Positions 22,166-33,950 of a DNA stretch of 64,000 nucleotides are shown one piece after another. The stretch is from Rhizodiscina lignyota (taxonomy: Eukaryota; Ascomycota; Dothideomycetes; Aulographales; Rhizodiscinaceae). The notes under the pieces were generated by a model, which worked only from the letters and a program-made list of their open reading frames with translations, was not told where the DNA came from and searched no databases. Where the stretch lies: contig ML978135.1 in NCBI GenBank assembly GCA_010015805.1, positions 558,001 through 622,000 of the forward strand. The letters run 5' to 3'. Position 1 is the stretch's first letter, and the number at the start of each line of letters is the position of its first letter. Position numbers and translations under genes: made by a program.

Positions 22166-22662
22166 ATGATTGATCACTGCGGAATCCTCGTTGCCAAAGA
22201 GCAATTCGACGATATCGTCAAGTTCTACGTTGCTACCCTTGAGCCTCTGGGCTACAAAAAGCTCCACGAGTACGCAGGCATGGCCGTTGGACTTGGTGAA
22301 GATGGTGCAGATTTCTGGATTGGAGCGAAGGGCGACGCTGGCGGCCCGTCGGATCGTCACATCGCCTTCCGTGCAAAAGGTTTGTTCACTAATCCCTCAA
22401 TCTTCAATTCAGCTTCCCCTGCGCAGCTTAGCTGAGACTCACGTAGACCGTGCGACTGTGAAGAAGTTCTACGACGCAGCAATGACGGCTGGCGCGAAGG
22501 ATAATGGCGAGCCTGGCCCGAGGGCTCATTACCACGAGAATTACTATGGCGCGGTGAGTTTGACACTATACACGTAAGAGGGTACCTGTTGAAGGATCTT
22601 AGTTCATCCTTGATCCCCTCGGAAACAACATCGAGGCTTGCTGCCATCACCCGGAAGTTTAA
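22166..22662 (+). CDS. VOC/glyoxalase-fold protein
   Basis: Three exons: 22166..22379, 22447..22553 and 22603..22662 (donors GTTTGT and GTGAGT, acceptors GTAG and TTAG). The product has 126 residues. It starts MIDHCGILVAKEQFDDIVKF with the conserved first-strand His. Other family elements are FYVATLEPLGY, DRHIAFRAKDRATVKKFYDA, then a GPRAHYHENYYGA segment, and it ends FILDPLGNNIEACCHHPEV, where the Glu in NIEA is the usual second metal ligand. This is the single-domain glyoxalase/bleomycin-resistance/dioxygenase (VOC) fold, common in fungi as a small cytosolic protein. The exact substrate is not known. Confidence 0.88.
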
Positions 22663-23649
22663 AGTGACGATATTCTCGGTCCGATTGAACTGCTCTTTCG
22701 GCTTCCATTGCAGTGTTCGACGGAACTCTGCTCTTTCGCTCTTTTGCAGCTGATGGGTCGCAACGGCACACCGTTTTGTGTTCTATGATATCGTAAGATG
22801 TTTCTCAAACTCCTCGTTTGAACCAGACAAAGAAATCAAAAGTCTCAATGAAATCTAAGTTCCAGATCTTAGTGATTATGCCATCATCGAAGTGCATCTG
22901 TGATGGCCGAGATAACGCTGTGAAAGATGCGAATGGGCCCTCACACTTCCCTAACCGTAATTGATCCGCATTGGATGCTTGCCAACTACATGATCACAAG
23001 CCTCTGGAAGGGAGACGGGGTTGGATATTTGAGGTACGTTATCCAACACCACGTGTTGTAAACTCCAAATATTTTCCAATGGAGAAAAGAAATTGTTTAC
23101 CTCTGGATATGGCGAAATTCCTGGCATCTATGCACGATAAATGTTTTCTGTGGCCTAAAATAATTAACTGTCAACTGCCGAAAGCCGTCTCCGATAGTTT
23201 CCACGGCAATAACGTTTCAGCTTTTCCTGTCGGCAACACGGCATCAAATGCGTGTCAATTGCTCTTCAATGCCCTTCAAAATCCTCTGCCCATGGGGAAA
23301 AGGTCCCCGCATTGGGCTTCATCGTGGTCATTCATTGGGGTGAATCAGGGATGGAGCTCGCGCCTTCAGATATTTGTGCTCTGGCGGATGCTAACTCCCC
23401 GGTCAGGTTGGGGAATATGATGAACCATATTTAACCTTCATACCTAATTAATAGCTCCCATATTGTTACCTAAGTCTACAAGTACCTACGTAAGTAGAAT
23501 TTTGCTCTCTCCAACTTGCCGGATGACCCGATTCGGGCTAAATGCATCTTTCTTCCAGGTTCTGCCTTTATATCTACTCCATGCCTTGACGCTCATTAGG
23601 AGATGATGCAAGGCATTGAAACAAGTTCGATATAACTGCTTCAAAAAAC
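22663..23649. other. Intergenic interval
   Basis: Nearly 1 kb, AT-rich near 23040-23170 and 23410-23500. No gene or repeat is recognised; it must contain the monooxygenase promoter. Confidence 0.4.
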
Positions 23650-24978
23650 ATGGCGAGTGAACAGAAGCGTATCCGCATTGCTGTCGTTGGTGGCGGGATC
23701 GGAGGTCTCTGTCTGGCGCTTGGTCTCTTGCGACACCCACAACTGGACGTACATGTCTACGAAGCGGCACCACAGTTCGCTGAAATCGGGGCTGGCGTAG
23801 CATTTGGAATCAATGCTCAGACAGCGTTGTTCAAGTTGGATCCACGGATCAGGCCTGCATATGAGACGATTCGAACATCGAATGTCGACGCAAGTACGGA
23901 TGCGGAACAGAAAAAGGCAACGTATTTCAGGATCCAGCTGGGTATGGATCATAAGAATGGGAAAGATAAAGCTGATGACCAAATTTGCGAGATCATGTGT
24001 GTTGGAGGCTTCAGCAGCGTTCATCGCGCACGGTTCTTGGATTCGCTTGTAGCGCTACTACCGGAGAAAGTAATGCAAGATAATGTCAGTTTTGGACACA
24101 GGTTTGTAGATTTAAAAGAGCTGCCTGATGGGAAAGTGCAATTGGAATTTGCAAATGGAAAAACTGCCGAAGCCGATGCGGTTATCGGCTGCGACGGGAT
24201 CAAGAGCGAGGTCCGACAAATCCTGCTTGGTAGAGACAGGCCCGAGTCGAAGCCACGATTCACGCACAAATACGCTTATCGTGGCCTTATTCCGATGGAA
24301 CGAGCACGAGCAGAGCTGGGTGACAGGCAAGCTCAAAATAGTCATCACAACCTGGGATACGACGGTCATGTTCTCACATTCCCAATCGACAAAGGCAAGA
24401 CAATGAATGTAGTTGCATTCCAGACCATGGAACGCGACTGGGACCAGTCGGACTGGGTCAAGCAGGTGAAGAAGGAAGACTTGGTGAGAGACTTTCAGCA
24501 CTGGGGGGCCAATGTCAGGAAAATCATCGGCATGATGGAGAGGTGTGACATGTGGGCCCTCTTCGAGCACCCTCCGTCGCACACATATCACAAGAAAGGC
24601 CAGATCTGTTTACTAGGAGATGCAGCGCATGCCAGCACTCCGCACCAAGGGTCAGGCGCCGGAATGGCTATCGAGGACGCGTACATTCTGTCCAGCCTCC
24701 TGGGAGATATTCAAGACACCAGTATGCTGGAAGCGGTGTTCCATGCATATGAAACGGTCAGGAAAGCCAGGACGCAGCTCCTGGTGTCCAGAAGTCACGA
24801 ACAGTCGATGCTTTACGACTTCCAAGCGGATGGAATCCGTGACGACGTATCGAAGCTTGCCGAGATCCTCCCTCGGAGATGGGACTGGATATGGGACGAA
24901 GATTTGGAAGTCGAGTTGAGAGATGCCAGATCAATATTGAACCAGAAGGCGCCGAATGCCAGTAAGCCGAACATCTAA
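23650..24978 (+). CDS. FAD-dependent monooxygenase (salicylate hydroxylase-like)
   Basis: A single exon of 442 residues. It has all three motifs of class A flavoprotein hydroxylases: the FAD-binding GGGIGG at residues 14-19 (RIAVVGGGIGGLCLALGL), the DG motif in AVIGCDGIKSEVR (about 180), and the GD motif in GQICLLGDAAHASTPHQGSG (about 320). The nearest characterised types are salicylate hydroxylases and related aromatic-acid monooxygenases, which use NAD(P)H and O2. No signal peptide or C-terminal anchor is seen. Its neighbours give no pathway context, so the aromatic substrate is an inference from family only. Confidence 0.9.
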   Translation: MASEQKRIRIAVVGGGIGGLCLALGLLRHPQLDVHVYEAAPQFAEIGAGVAFGINAQTALFKLDPRIRPAYETIRTSNVDASTDAEQKKATYFRIQLGMDHKNGKDKADDQICEIMCVGGFSSVHRARFLDSLVALLPEKVMQDNVSFGHRFVDLKELPDGKVQLEFANGKTAEADAVIGCDGIKSEVRQILLGRDRPESKPRFTHKYAYRGLIPMERARAELGDRQAQNSHHNLGYDGHVLTFPIDKGKTMNVVAFQTMERDWDQSDWVKQVKKEDLVRDFQHWGANVRKIIGMMERCDMWALFEHPPSHTYHKKGQICLLGDAAHASTPHQGSGAGMAIEDAYILSSLLGDIQDTSMLEAVFHAYETVRKARTQLLVSRSHEQSMLYDFQADGIRDDVSKLAEILPRRWDWIWDEDLEVELRDARSILNQKAPNASKPNI

Positions 24979-25269
24979 AGGGCACTGTATACTGCATAGA
25001 ACATCTGTTACAGTGTTACTCATAGACTTCCACCAGCTGTCACAATGCGCAGCTGTGTCATCCCATTACACACCTTGTGCCAATTTCACATGCCTGATTC
25101 AAGCATCACCGTTCCATCAACACAGAGCGGCTGTTACACACTATTCAGATATATATTTCGCGCTCTCTTCAACTCTCTCTCTACATTCCTTTTCATATGC
25201 TCTCTGTTCTCCAACTAGAACGAACACGTTTCCTCATACGATACCTTCCCATACACTCTCCATCCTCTA

Positions 25270-26175
25270 ATGGTAATGGACATCTCCAAATCGCAAAAAA
25301 GAAAAACAATATCGAAGACACACTTCAAATCCCACGGCAGAACCAAACGACTCACAACGTACTCCAAGTCTTCGACCTTCAACCGAAATGGAATCTTTGA
25401 CTTCTTGGGTCTGCCTGGAGAACTCCGCATCATGGTCTACGAGTGGAGTTTACTTTTATCGTATCACGAGGGCATTCCTGTTCCTCGATCTGGTACACTT
25501 GTAGCATCCGAGTATTTTGCGTCCTTAAGGAACCCAATCGCCGCTCTAAACCGACAGGTTCGTGAAGAATTCCTTCCGCACCTTCGAGGGAAGCAGATCT
25601 GCGTCGACATGCGCGAATATCGATTTTATCTGCCCTTCGGATCTGTCGTACAAGACTTCAAGGCACGCCATGATCGCCGATGCATCAACATGCCGTACAA
25701 CTACCTTCTCTGGAGATTCCCGCCGCGCACACTCGGCAACTGCTGGCAATATCTCAATGACTTTGTCGATGTCATAGCTAATAGTCACGTCCCAAGGCAC
25801 CTGGAAGTCGATTTCGGAAAAGGAACAGAATACGATACGAACACCGTTGGCGGTCTCATCATCGAACTGCTTAGAGTGACAAAGGAGCATATGGATGACT
25901 CCATTGATTGGTCGAGCTATTGGGGTGGTGGTATGGGCTTCTTACGTCTTAAATCGCTCAAATTCACTTGGCAGCTGCCTCTTTGCAGCAAACCATTAGC
26001 CGGCAAGGATCGTAAGATGGTAGAACGAGGTCTAAATATAGCATCAGAGAGGATAAAGGGGGCTCTATTCAAGAGACTGATTCCTGAGGCCGAGAGGATT
26101 GCTAAGGCTGAGAGGCAAGTGCGATCTAACAGAAAGTGCCGTCACCACCGTGGAACAACACTGCCTTCGATGTGA
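25270..26175 (+). CDS. Fungal F-box-like (LPGELR) protein, second member
   Basis: A single exon of 301 residues from ATG 25270. After a basic N-terminus (SKSQKRKTISKTHFKSHGR) comes GIFDFLGLPGELRIMVYEWS, the same motif as in the gene at 16841-17992, followed by IAALNRQVREEFLPHLRGK as expected for this fungal family. The rest is a mixed alpha/beta region without known motifs, and the C-terminus is basic. It lacks the acidic tail of the other member. Such genes occur in many copies in ascomycete genomes and their roles are mostly unknown. Confidence 0.72.
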   Translation: MVMDISKSQKRKTISKTHFKSHGRTKRLTTYSKSSTFNRNGIFDFLGLPGELRIMVYEWSLLLSYHEGIPVPRSGTLVASEYFASLRNPIAALNRQVREEFLPHLRGKQICVDMREYRFYLPFGSVVQDFKARHDRRCINMPYNYLLWRFPPRTLGNCWQYLNDFVDVIANSHVPRHLEVDFGKGTEYDTNTVGGLIIELLRVTKEHMDDSIDWSSYWGGGMGFLRLKSLKFTWQLPLCSKPLAGKDRKMVERGLNIASERIKGALFKRLIPEAERIAKAERQVRSNRKCRHHRGTTLPSM

Positions 26176-26597
26176 ATCGCGAGACCGTGGAGAGGTTCCG
26201 AACCCGGCATCGAAGAAGATGAAACAAACTATGTTCAGGAGGCTGGTTGCTGAGGTAGAAATGGGAACAGGAGTTTTCATGACTGAAAGCGCCGTATAAG
26301 CCGGAAGCTGTATCTTGGGTCGTGGGACTCGGATTTATGGTCGGAGGAATGATTTTTGAGCGCCGAACCGAATTATCTTGGGTGCGAATAAGGAAAGGGA
26401 ATGCTGAGACGACAAGCGATTAGATTCTCGATTTGATCTCGGCCAAAATCACTAATTCATTTGCACTACATATGCTACATTCTATGCACCAGGAGAAATT
26501 ATCATTAACTACGCTGTCTGCAGTATCAATTCCATCTCAACGCTGACACGAAGAACAACACTAACGCACCCCTACGTCGGGTCTCCTAGCTTGCCTA
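26176..26597. other. Convergent 3' interval
   Basis: 420 bp between two converging genes. A plus-strand frame continues past the F-box-like gene stop in another register but has no start or splice support. No other feature is seen. Confidence 0.4.
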
Positions 26598-27773
26598 CTA
26601 ATTATTGTTGTTGCAATCCGGGCACGGGACTGGCACATTCAGGTAGCATCTGTTGTTGTTGCAGTTGCGGTTGTCATCCTCCTCCTCCTCCTCTTCCTCT
26701 TCTTCCTCCTCTTCTTCCTCCTCTTCTTCCTCCTCCTCTTCCTCATAGTGCTCCGGATGTTCAGGAGGGCCGCCATGACCGCCGGGAGGCCCAAATGAAG
26801 GTGGGGGTGGCTGGAACCAAGGCGGGGGACCAGAAGGAGCGAACGGAGGTTGAGAGGGGCCCGATGGTGCTTGCGGGGGTTGAGGAGGTCCTGAGGGCTG
26901 CTCCTGAGATGGGGCACTAGGTGCCTCGAACGAAGGCTGCTCCTCAGCGGGGGGACTTGGTGGCTGGAACCAAGGTGGAGGCCCGGAGGGAGCGAACGAA
27001 GGTGGAGAAGGCGGAGCAGGTGCTGATGGTGGCTGCTGTGCCGCACGTGCGAAGGGACAATCGGGCTTGTCGTCCTCGCAGGATGGAGCTGAGGGGGCTG
27101 AAGGGCCTGAAGGAGCTGAAGGAGCAGTAGGTGGAGATGGATGTGACGGCGGCGCTGGATGTGCGAAAGGGCAGCCGTGCTTGCTGGCCTTGCAAGCTGG
27201 AGCTGGTGGTGAAGGAGGGGCGGCGCAGCTTGATGTTGTGTCGTCATCCGTTGAAATGGTAATAGAGACACACTTCTGGCCGGTGAGCGCCCTGAGGAGA
27301 TTCATTAGCTAATACAATGGTAGTAAAGGAAAAACGAAACCTTACTTGTTATAGATGTTCCACTCCTTGCTGTTCACAGGGCAGGCGTAGAATGCAGTGC
27401 TGTCGTTGTATGCAATGTCGCCATCCGACGTGATGGATGCACCAGTAGCGGCTGCATCAATGTCAGTTCTGTCATAGGGCAGTGCACTAAAGTATCACTT
27501 ACCAGTAGCACCAGCCTGGCACACCCACTGGCCATTGGGATCCGAAAAGAGGCAACCACGGCCCGAGTTGTCGTAAATGGCACCATCGCGAAGGCAGTAT
27601 GTCGCTGGCGAATAGCTACCGCCAATACGATTTTGGCCGTCAGTAGTCTGGCCGATGCTACCAGAAGCCGAGCCATGGGCCCACAGCGAGGAGCAGCACC
27701 CCTGCTGTCGCGGCCGAAGAGGCGAAGCAATACCCCCGAGGGCAAAGACGAAAGGTACGTATGCGTACTTCAT
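26598..27773 (-). CDS. Secreted Cys- and Pro-rich cell-wall-type protein with poly-Glu tract
   Basis: Three exons: 27503..27773, 27346..27451 and 26598..27291 (donors GTAAGT and GTAAGG, acceptors GCAG and TCAG). 356 residues. Residues 1 to about 16 form a signal peptide, followed by PLRPR. The N-terminal 140 residues match a fungal secreted domain: GCCSSLWAHGSASG, QTTDGQNRIGG, ATYCL, RGCLF, FYACP and WNIYNK, with about eight Cys. A Pro/Ser-rich region follows with internal copies (CPFAHPAPP and CPFARAAQQ; two SGPPPWFQPP blocks), then an unbroken run of about 24 Glu, and a Cys/Asn-rich end. It is likely a cell-wall or extracellular protein of unknown role. Confidence 0.82.
26688..26750. repeat. 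CTC/CTT microsatellite coding poly-Glu
   Basis: A run of CTC and CTT triplets on the plus strand, read as GAG/GAA on the minus strand inside the secreted protein gene. Mixed codons show it has been kept under some constraint or has aged; such tracts change length easily by slippage. Confidence 0.85.
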
Positions 27774-28936
27774 CTTGAGGGCCGTTTGGAGCGAGCGACA
27801 AGCAAAGAGTGAGATGAACAGGTGAAAGAGGAGGGGAGAAGGCAACCTCTCCCTTATACCTAAGCAGATTCTTCATGTGGGCCTTGGAAGCATTGAGATA
27901 TACCAGTTGACACCACTAGAGAAGGATTGGATTCAACATCACTGGCTTTGTTGAGATTAAAATGGTGCAACCAACCTGCGGGGAAGCACTCAGACAGACG
28001 GGGATTGGCAACGCGGAAGGGAACTGACAGAGCTCGCAAGTAAGATAGGAAGGAAAAGATGACGGTAGAGCTGAGAAGGAGTTTTCCCATCTTTTGGACG
28101 GTAAATTTTCAAGCCTCATAACCGATGGCGATGACAAGAACAAAAACCCCAGACGGTGAAGAGAAGGAGAGATAAATCGCCACAGAAAAGGGAGACGAGG
28201 TCTCCACAAAAAGGAGAGAGGCCCCTGGGACCCAGCACTTGTCATGTCACCTTCACGTGAAATGTAGTCGAGATGAGTTTTGCTTTGGAAAGAGTCCCGA
28301 TCTCTTTGGTTTCCATGGCTGCGGGGAAAACCCGCCTCTTCGCAGGATGAGCAGACATCTGCAAACAGCAACCGTGCAGCATCACAAGAACAAGGAGCAA
28401 GACTGAGACGAGTATTAGAATCAAGCATGAAAGCACTGTTGAGAGCTGAAGTCTTCTGGGAACTGCAGCTCTCGTTGAGACCTGTGCCCACGAGGGAAGC
28501 CGTCAGAATGCGCAGTGCTGGGATTTATCCGCGCATTGCTCCAGCTTTGAGCAGAACTGTTATGTACATGAGAAATCAGATTATCTCGGACGTGAATCTG
28601 AGATGGCAGACGCTCTTAGAAATGCGATGCAATATTGATAGTAGTGACGAAGGGATTTGAAAGATGAAGGAGAGGAGACTCGGAGGATCACGTAGACAAA
28701 GTAAACGGTGATACAGCGGACCCCAGCAAAGAAAGGGACAATATCGACGGCCTTGGAGGCGAAGCGGCCCGCGGATCGATGGGACTCGCCGATTGCGGCC
28801 GAATTTGCAATCACTAAACTTCATTATTCTTGTACATATCTTGAATCGACCTTCTAGAGATTGGCCATGCACTAATCACAGTTTGAGATACCCGACGCGT
28901 GTATGGATATTAGATTTCGTCCTTGAGGACTGCGCA
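27774..28936. other. Divergent promoter interval (1.16 kb)
   Basis: Between the secreted protein gene and the AFG1-type gene. A minus-strand frame of 190 codons (27916-28491) and a plus-strand one (28280-28660) overlap each other and look like noise. No repeat or RNA gene is recognised. Confidence 0.4.
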
Positions 28937-30716
28937 ATGACACCAAGAGGCCCATTCGTGGGCCTCCGATTTCTGCCCCGAACAGCCATCCGTCCTGTGA
29001 GGCGAGATCAGACGAGACGCATATGTTCGAGCTGCCTACGACATCTGAGGTCGAGGGGTGATTTCAGGGGAGCGGCAGCTGCGAGACCGTTTCCACAATG
29101 GCGGGCCTTGGAAAGCCAGATTCGCCATAGTCGCGGGACACCAACAGCTCAACGGGCCTCGCTGGCTACTGTGGCCAATGGTAAGAAACTCTCTCAGGTG
29201 CGCTAGTTCTAAACTACACTGACAAAATGAGTAGTGAGAGAGAACAATCGCGGGCCCATAGAAGAATACGATGAGCGCGTCCACGCCGGACGGTTGCGCG
29301 ACGATGAGCATCAACGAGGTATCATCGGCCATCTTCAAGACCTCCACGATATGCTCGTCGACTACACTCCCCCCAAAGTTATACATCCAACCATAGAATC
29401 TCTTCAGCCACCTAAGAAGTCCGTATTCAGCTCTCTCTTCGGTGGCGGACAAACAAGTTACAAAACCAAAATCACTATTCCACCAGATGTACCCAAGGGA
29501 TTATATATGTATGGCGACGTTGGCAGTGGGAAGACGATGCTTATGGACCTATTTTTCGAGACGATACCCGGCAACATAAAGTCGAAGACGCGAATACACT
29601 TCCACAACTTCATGCAAGAGGTGCATAAGGAGATGCACAAATTCAAGATGACACATGGCAATGACATTGATGGCATTCCTTTCGTCGCTGCGAATATTGC
29701 AGAGAAAGCCAGTGTGCTGTGCTTCGATGAGTTCCAGTGTACCGACGTGGCTGACGCAATGATTTTGAGGCGTCTGATTGAAAGCTTGATGAGCCACGGT
29801 TCAGTGATTGTCACGACCTCCAATAGACATCCGGACGAACTATACAAAAACGGGATACAACGAGAGAGCTTCATTCCATGTATCAACCTGTTAAAGGAAA
29901 GACTACGTGTGATCAACCTCGACTCAACTACAGACTACCGCAAGATTCCACGTCCGCCTTCTGGAGTGTACTACCATCCATTAGACAAAGCGGCAAAGAC
30001 CCACGCCGACAAGTGGTTCCGCTTCCTTGGTGATTTCGAAAACGACCCTCCTCATCCAGCGACGCACTCGGTGTGGGGCCGAGAGATTGACGTGCCTTTG
30101 GCTAGCGGCCGATGCGCAAAGTTCACCTTCAAAGAACTCATCGGACGTGCAACTGGAGCAGCAGACTATCTAGAACTAATGCGAAACTATGAGGCCTTCA
30201 TCATCACGGACGTTCCGGGAATGAGCCACAAGACAAGAGACTGGGCACGGCGATTCATCACATTTATCGATGCCGTGTACGAGAGTCGTGTACGTGATTT
30301 CCCTCCTTACTTAAACCTCTTAATTGGTGCTGATACCTCGCCAGGCAAAACTCGTCATGACGACCGAGCTCTCGCTAACCAATCTCTTCCTCTCTCATAA
30401 TGAGCTGGAAGAAGCAGTAACGACATCACAATCAACTGGTGATGTAGCGCCTGGTCCAGATAATAACCACGACGTGTCTGACGTTATGCGAAGCCTTATG
30501 GATGATCTCGGCATGAATATGAACATGTTGAAGAACAGTAGTATCTTTAGCGGAGACGAGGAGCGGTTCGCATTCGCAAGAGCATTGAGCCGGCTGAGTG
30601 AGATGGGGAGCCAAGAGTGGGTTGAACGCGGAATGGGCCTGGAGGATAAGGGAGGCAAGCAGGAGATGGAATCGTGGCAGCGTGTGAGGAGTAGATGGAG
30701 AGAAGATAGCCTGTAG
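28937..30716 (+). CDS. AFG1: AFG1/LACE1-family mitochondrial AAA ATPase
   Basis: Three exons: 28937..29180, 29235..30289 and 30345..30716 (donors GTAAGA and GTACGT, acceptors GTAG and CCAG). 556 residues. The first 80 residues are Arg/Ser/Ala-rich with no acidic cluster, a mitochondrial presequence. Walker A is GDVGSGKT at about 175-182. Walker B is SVLCFDEFQCTDVADAMILR, the AFG1 signature. VTTSNRHPDELYKNGIQR and the join YESRAKLVMTTELSLTNLF are also family features. Yeast Afg1 acts in degradation of mitochondrially encoded inner-membrane subunits and quality control. The C-terminal 100 residues are less conserved. Confidence 0.93.
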
Positions 30717-31479
30717 GGTGATTTGAGGATTTGCTGAGATACCCATTGAGTGTAAACTCACCAATATGCGGAAGCTTCTCGCAACCGCTGAATGCAATTG
30801 TAACAGACTGGCCCTATAGACTATTTGCTCGCGTGAACCTGCGGAGTAGCTCCTTCATAGACAGACGAGAGCATCCACAGGGAAGGAGGTACAAAAGTTA
30901 TAGCCTTCCAATTATAGTTTAGCGCTGATCGCCTGGTTTCAACCACGTCGTCCTCGTAACTTCTGCGCTGGATTGCATTCCTTACAGGTCGGGCATGAAA
31001 GTCGACCAACCCCATGTTTTCATGAAGAGGCCTCGTACTGTGTATTTCGATGAATAAAAGTTTTACATTTGTCCTGCGGCTTGAGTGCTTTTCATCCGAG
31101 TGGGATGCCTAGCTGCCACTGCATATTGTTTGTCTGCCTATAAACTGGATCCAGCAGTAGTACTAAGTCGGAAAGCCACCTATGATCAAGAATGCCAACC
31201 TATGATAGACGAGCAGGAGCAAACGTGAAAGATAACAAAAGCAGGCAGAAAACTCAATGGCGGCTTTGCAGCCCGCCATATCAAGATGGTGGTGGCTGAG
31301 TCGTACGACATGCAGCCTTGCGATAGTTGCGGAACAACACTTCCCAGAACCTCTGACTTACCATAGGTATATAGATATGCAGGAACCAAAGGGGTTCATG
31401 GCGAGTACTCATTCGTCATGCATTAACATGCACAACTCCAGCGCATTGCCACGCTTTCCGTCAACAATATCAGCCAAGG
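30717..31479. other. Intergenic interval
   Basis: About 760 bp between co-directional genes. No coding or structured element is seen. Confidence 0.4.
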
Positions 31480-33950
31480 ATGGATAGACATGACCTCGAA
31501 GCCGGCGATCCTCTCCAACCACTATTGACCGAGAATCCAGTAAAGACAAAGACAGTTGGTAGTGCGACATCAACTACAAACTCACCTGTCGCAACCAGTG
31601 AAGCCGCATACCGTGATGAATTGTCACCAACATCCGTTGCAAAGAGCGGGATTCCCGATACAGTTCCTGAAGATGGTGCGTTCCTCGAACCAGTGAATTT
31701 GCCTGCCCCGATGATCCAAGACCCAAAGGAGCCGGCAATCAGTAAGGTCTCTATTCAAACTACAACACGTAGTGGTCAAGCTCCGGAAAAGCCTGGTGGA
31801 CTTCCTGGAGCACACGCATCGTCAAATCGTGATTCCCACGGAATCTACTGGAGGTCGCCTGCCCTCATGGGATCTGGTTGGGCAGCTGGAGTCATATTCA
31901 GTATTGGACATCATCTATTCTACTCTCATTTTAATGGACTCATTGTCGGAAGCACAAACGAAGAGCAGTGGAACATCAGGTTTGTCTCTCCTTGGGCCTA
32001 CAGAGTCTTTTCTCGCAAACTCACTATTGAATTTAGAATTGGCTCTTTATTTGCACTGGTCGTAAAGACCATGCTCACAAGCTCTGTCTGGTTTGCCTAC
32101 ACTCAATGGCTCTGGCGGACTCTGAAGCGCAGAGCGATATCCCTCAGGGGTTTAGACGCTGCATTCAGTGCCGAGATCTCTATATGGTCTCTATTGAATC
32201 ATGAGTTGATCCTCAAGGTACGTATGGGAGCTGTACTAGCATTGATAGCTTGGTAAGTAACTCAGCTCTGTCATGGACTGCACATTTATTTCGTCACAGG
32301 TGCCTGCAGATTCCACCTTTGATAACGCCCGCTACCCTTCTGGTCATCCCCAGTTCCAATACCATACGTAATGAAACGAATGTCCTTAGCCTGGATATTG
32401 CGAATGCCACCAGTGCCAATTTCTTTGCGTACTTTATTCCGCTTAACGACACTGGCAATTTTCCGAACGCGAATAACAAACAGCCAGAGTTTCGACGGGC
32501 CACGCTCAATTCTTACTCGACTATCAACGGCCTCGGCCTCACTTGGTCAGATCCTTCCTGTAACTGCTCCTTTCGATGACTGTTCGTACCCTCTCAGCTT
32601 CTCGGCACCGTACGTGCACTGTACAGCAGCAAACTCGACCGTTGAACGTATTACGGATGCCCTTCTTGCGAAGATGAATTCTACTTGGGAAAAGAGCGGC
32701 CTGGCATTCATCGAAGCATATTACGCCTTTGTCCCTTCCCATGACGCGGATATGGAGAACATGACGACAATTTTCTATGAGGGCAAGAACTATACGGCCC
32801 TTGACCAGCCACGATTGCAAGAACAGCCAATGAACGCGACCAATGAGCTTTGGACGAAATACTATCGATATTCGCTTGATTCAAACGGGAACCTAAGATA
32901 CGACTTAAATGGAAAGCCCGTCGTTGTTCCAAATTACTCAGTGTGCAGTCTCTGGAACGCCTCGTACGAAGTCGAATTTTCATTCGCAGATGGCGTTCAG
33001 ACTGTCTCGAATAAAGGAATGAAACTTCTCCATCCCGTGGACTACCCTAGCAGTAATCCGAGTGAGGCATCTGACCCGGTGCAGATGGCATACTCGGCCC
33101 TGTTCATGGTTCTCACAGACCAGGTAGTGGGCATGATGGGCATATTCATCAACGACAGAACTTCAACACCTCAATATGGTTCAATCGATACGGAAATCGA
33201 GCACAACAGTCTTCTTGGGAGCAACGATCTGGACTATTTCTTCTATCTCAATTCGCTTGTAACCAAGCAAAATCAGACCACGTACTCTCCTCAACGACTC
33301 TCAGACAAGGAACTTGCCCAGAACCAGACACTGTCTTTCCTGCTACAACAGCTGTCTTTCAACGCGACAGTCAGCCTCATGAATGATCCTCTGCTCGCGT
33401 ACGTTCACAAGCTGCGTCCATGAATGAGACCGACACTAATTGCTACTGTAACAGATCCGAAGTAATGGCAAATGTCACCCATACAACACCCGTCAATCGA
33501 TATTCGTACGACGTAAGGAATCTTTGGCTCGCGTACGGTCTTGGTAACTTCTTCGCCCTCTGCGCCGTCGCCCTCGGTGTAATTGCCTTCATAAGCAATG
33601 ACGCCAGCCACAACAATGCTGTCTCAACGCTCTTGTCCATAGGCCGAGACCGGAGTTTGGATCCTCTGTTCCCGCCGTGCTGTCATGGAAGACTCCCCCT
33701 GCCGGAAGAGACTATGAATGCGCCGTTGAGGGTCCTGAAACAAGATGACGGAGTTGAAAATCTCATTCCGCCTCCAGGTGTTAAAATCGAGCCCTCTTGT
33801 AGAACTTGCGAAGCTCGAGCTGCTGCCGCAGCGTCTCCCAGATCTCCGAACACGGAGCGACGCCGTCTAAGCTCGTTCACTCGCTGGACAACAGGACCAA
33901 AGCCGTCGGAACGGAAGTCCAGCAGATTGGGATCTCTTGATTCCGTGTAG
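31480..33950 (+). CDS. Fungal multi-pass membrane glycoprotein (formylmethionine deformylase-like by name only)
   Basis: Five exons: 31480..31979, 32037..32252, 32300..32428, 32484..33398 and 33455..33950; 751 residues. Intron 1 (57 nt, GTTTGT...TTTAG) is a multiple of three and its removal restores NEEQWNIRIGSLFALVVK. Intron 3 (55 nt, GTACTT...AACAG) explains an apparent frame change and joins NFFA to QSFDGPRS. A soluble, disordered N-terminus of about 125 residues precedes membrane helices around FSIGHHLFYSHFNGLIVG, LFALVVKTMLTSSVWFAYT and AVLALIAWCLQIPPLITPA. A large extracellular domain with many N-glycosylation sites follows, then a last helix (ALCAVALGVIAFIS) and a cytosolic tail. The family is ascomycete-specific, often mis-named as a deformylase; function unknown. 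Confidence 0.78.

Noticed and set aside
27916-28491. Minus-strand frame of 191 codons upstream of the secreted protein gene
   Set aside because: Hydrophobic and Ser/Leu-rich composition typical of an antisense pyrimidine-rich promoter; no motif.
32461-32600. Apparent frame error in the membrane glycoprotein gene
   Set aside because: Fully explained by a 55-nt GT-AG intron at 32429-32483 with consistent phase.
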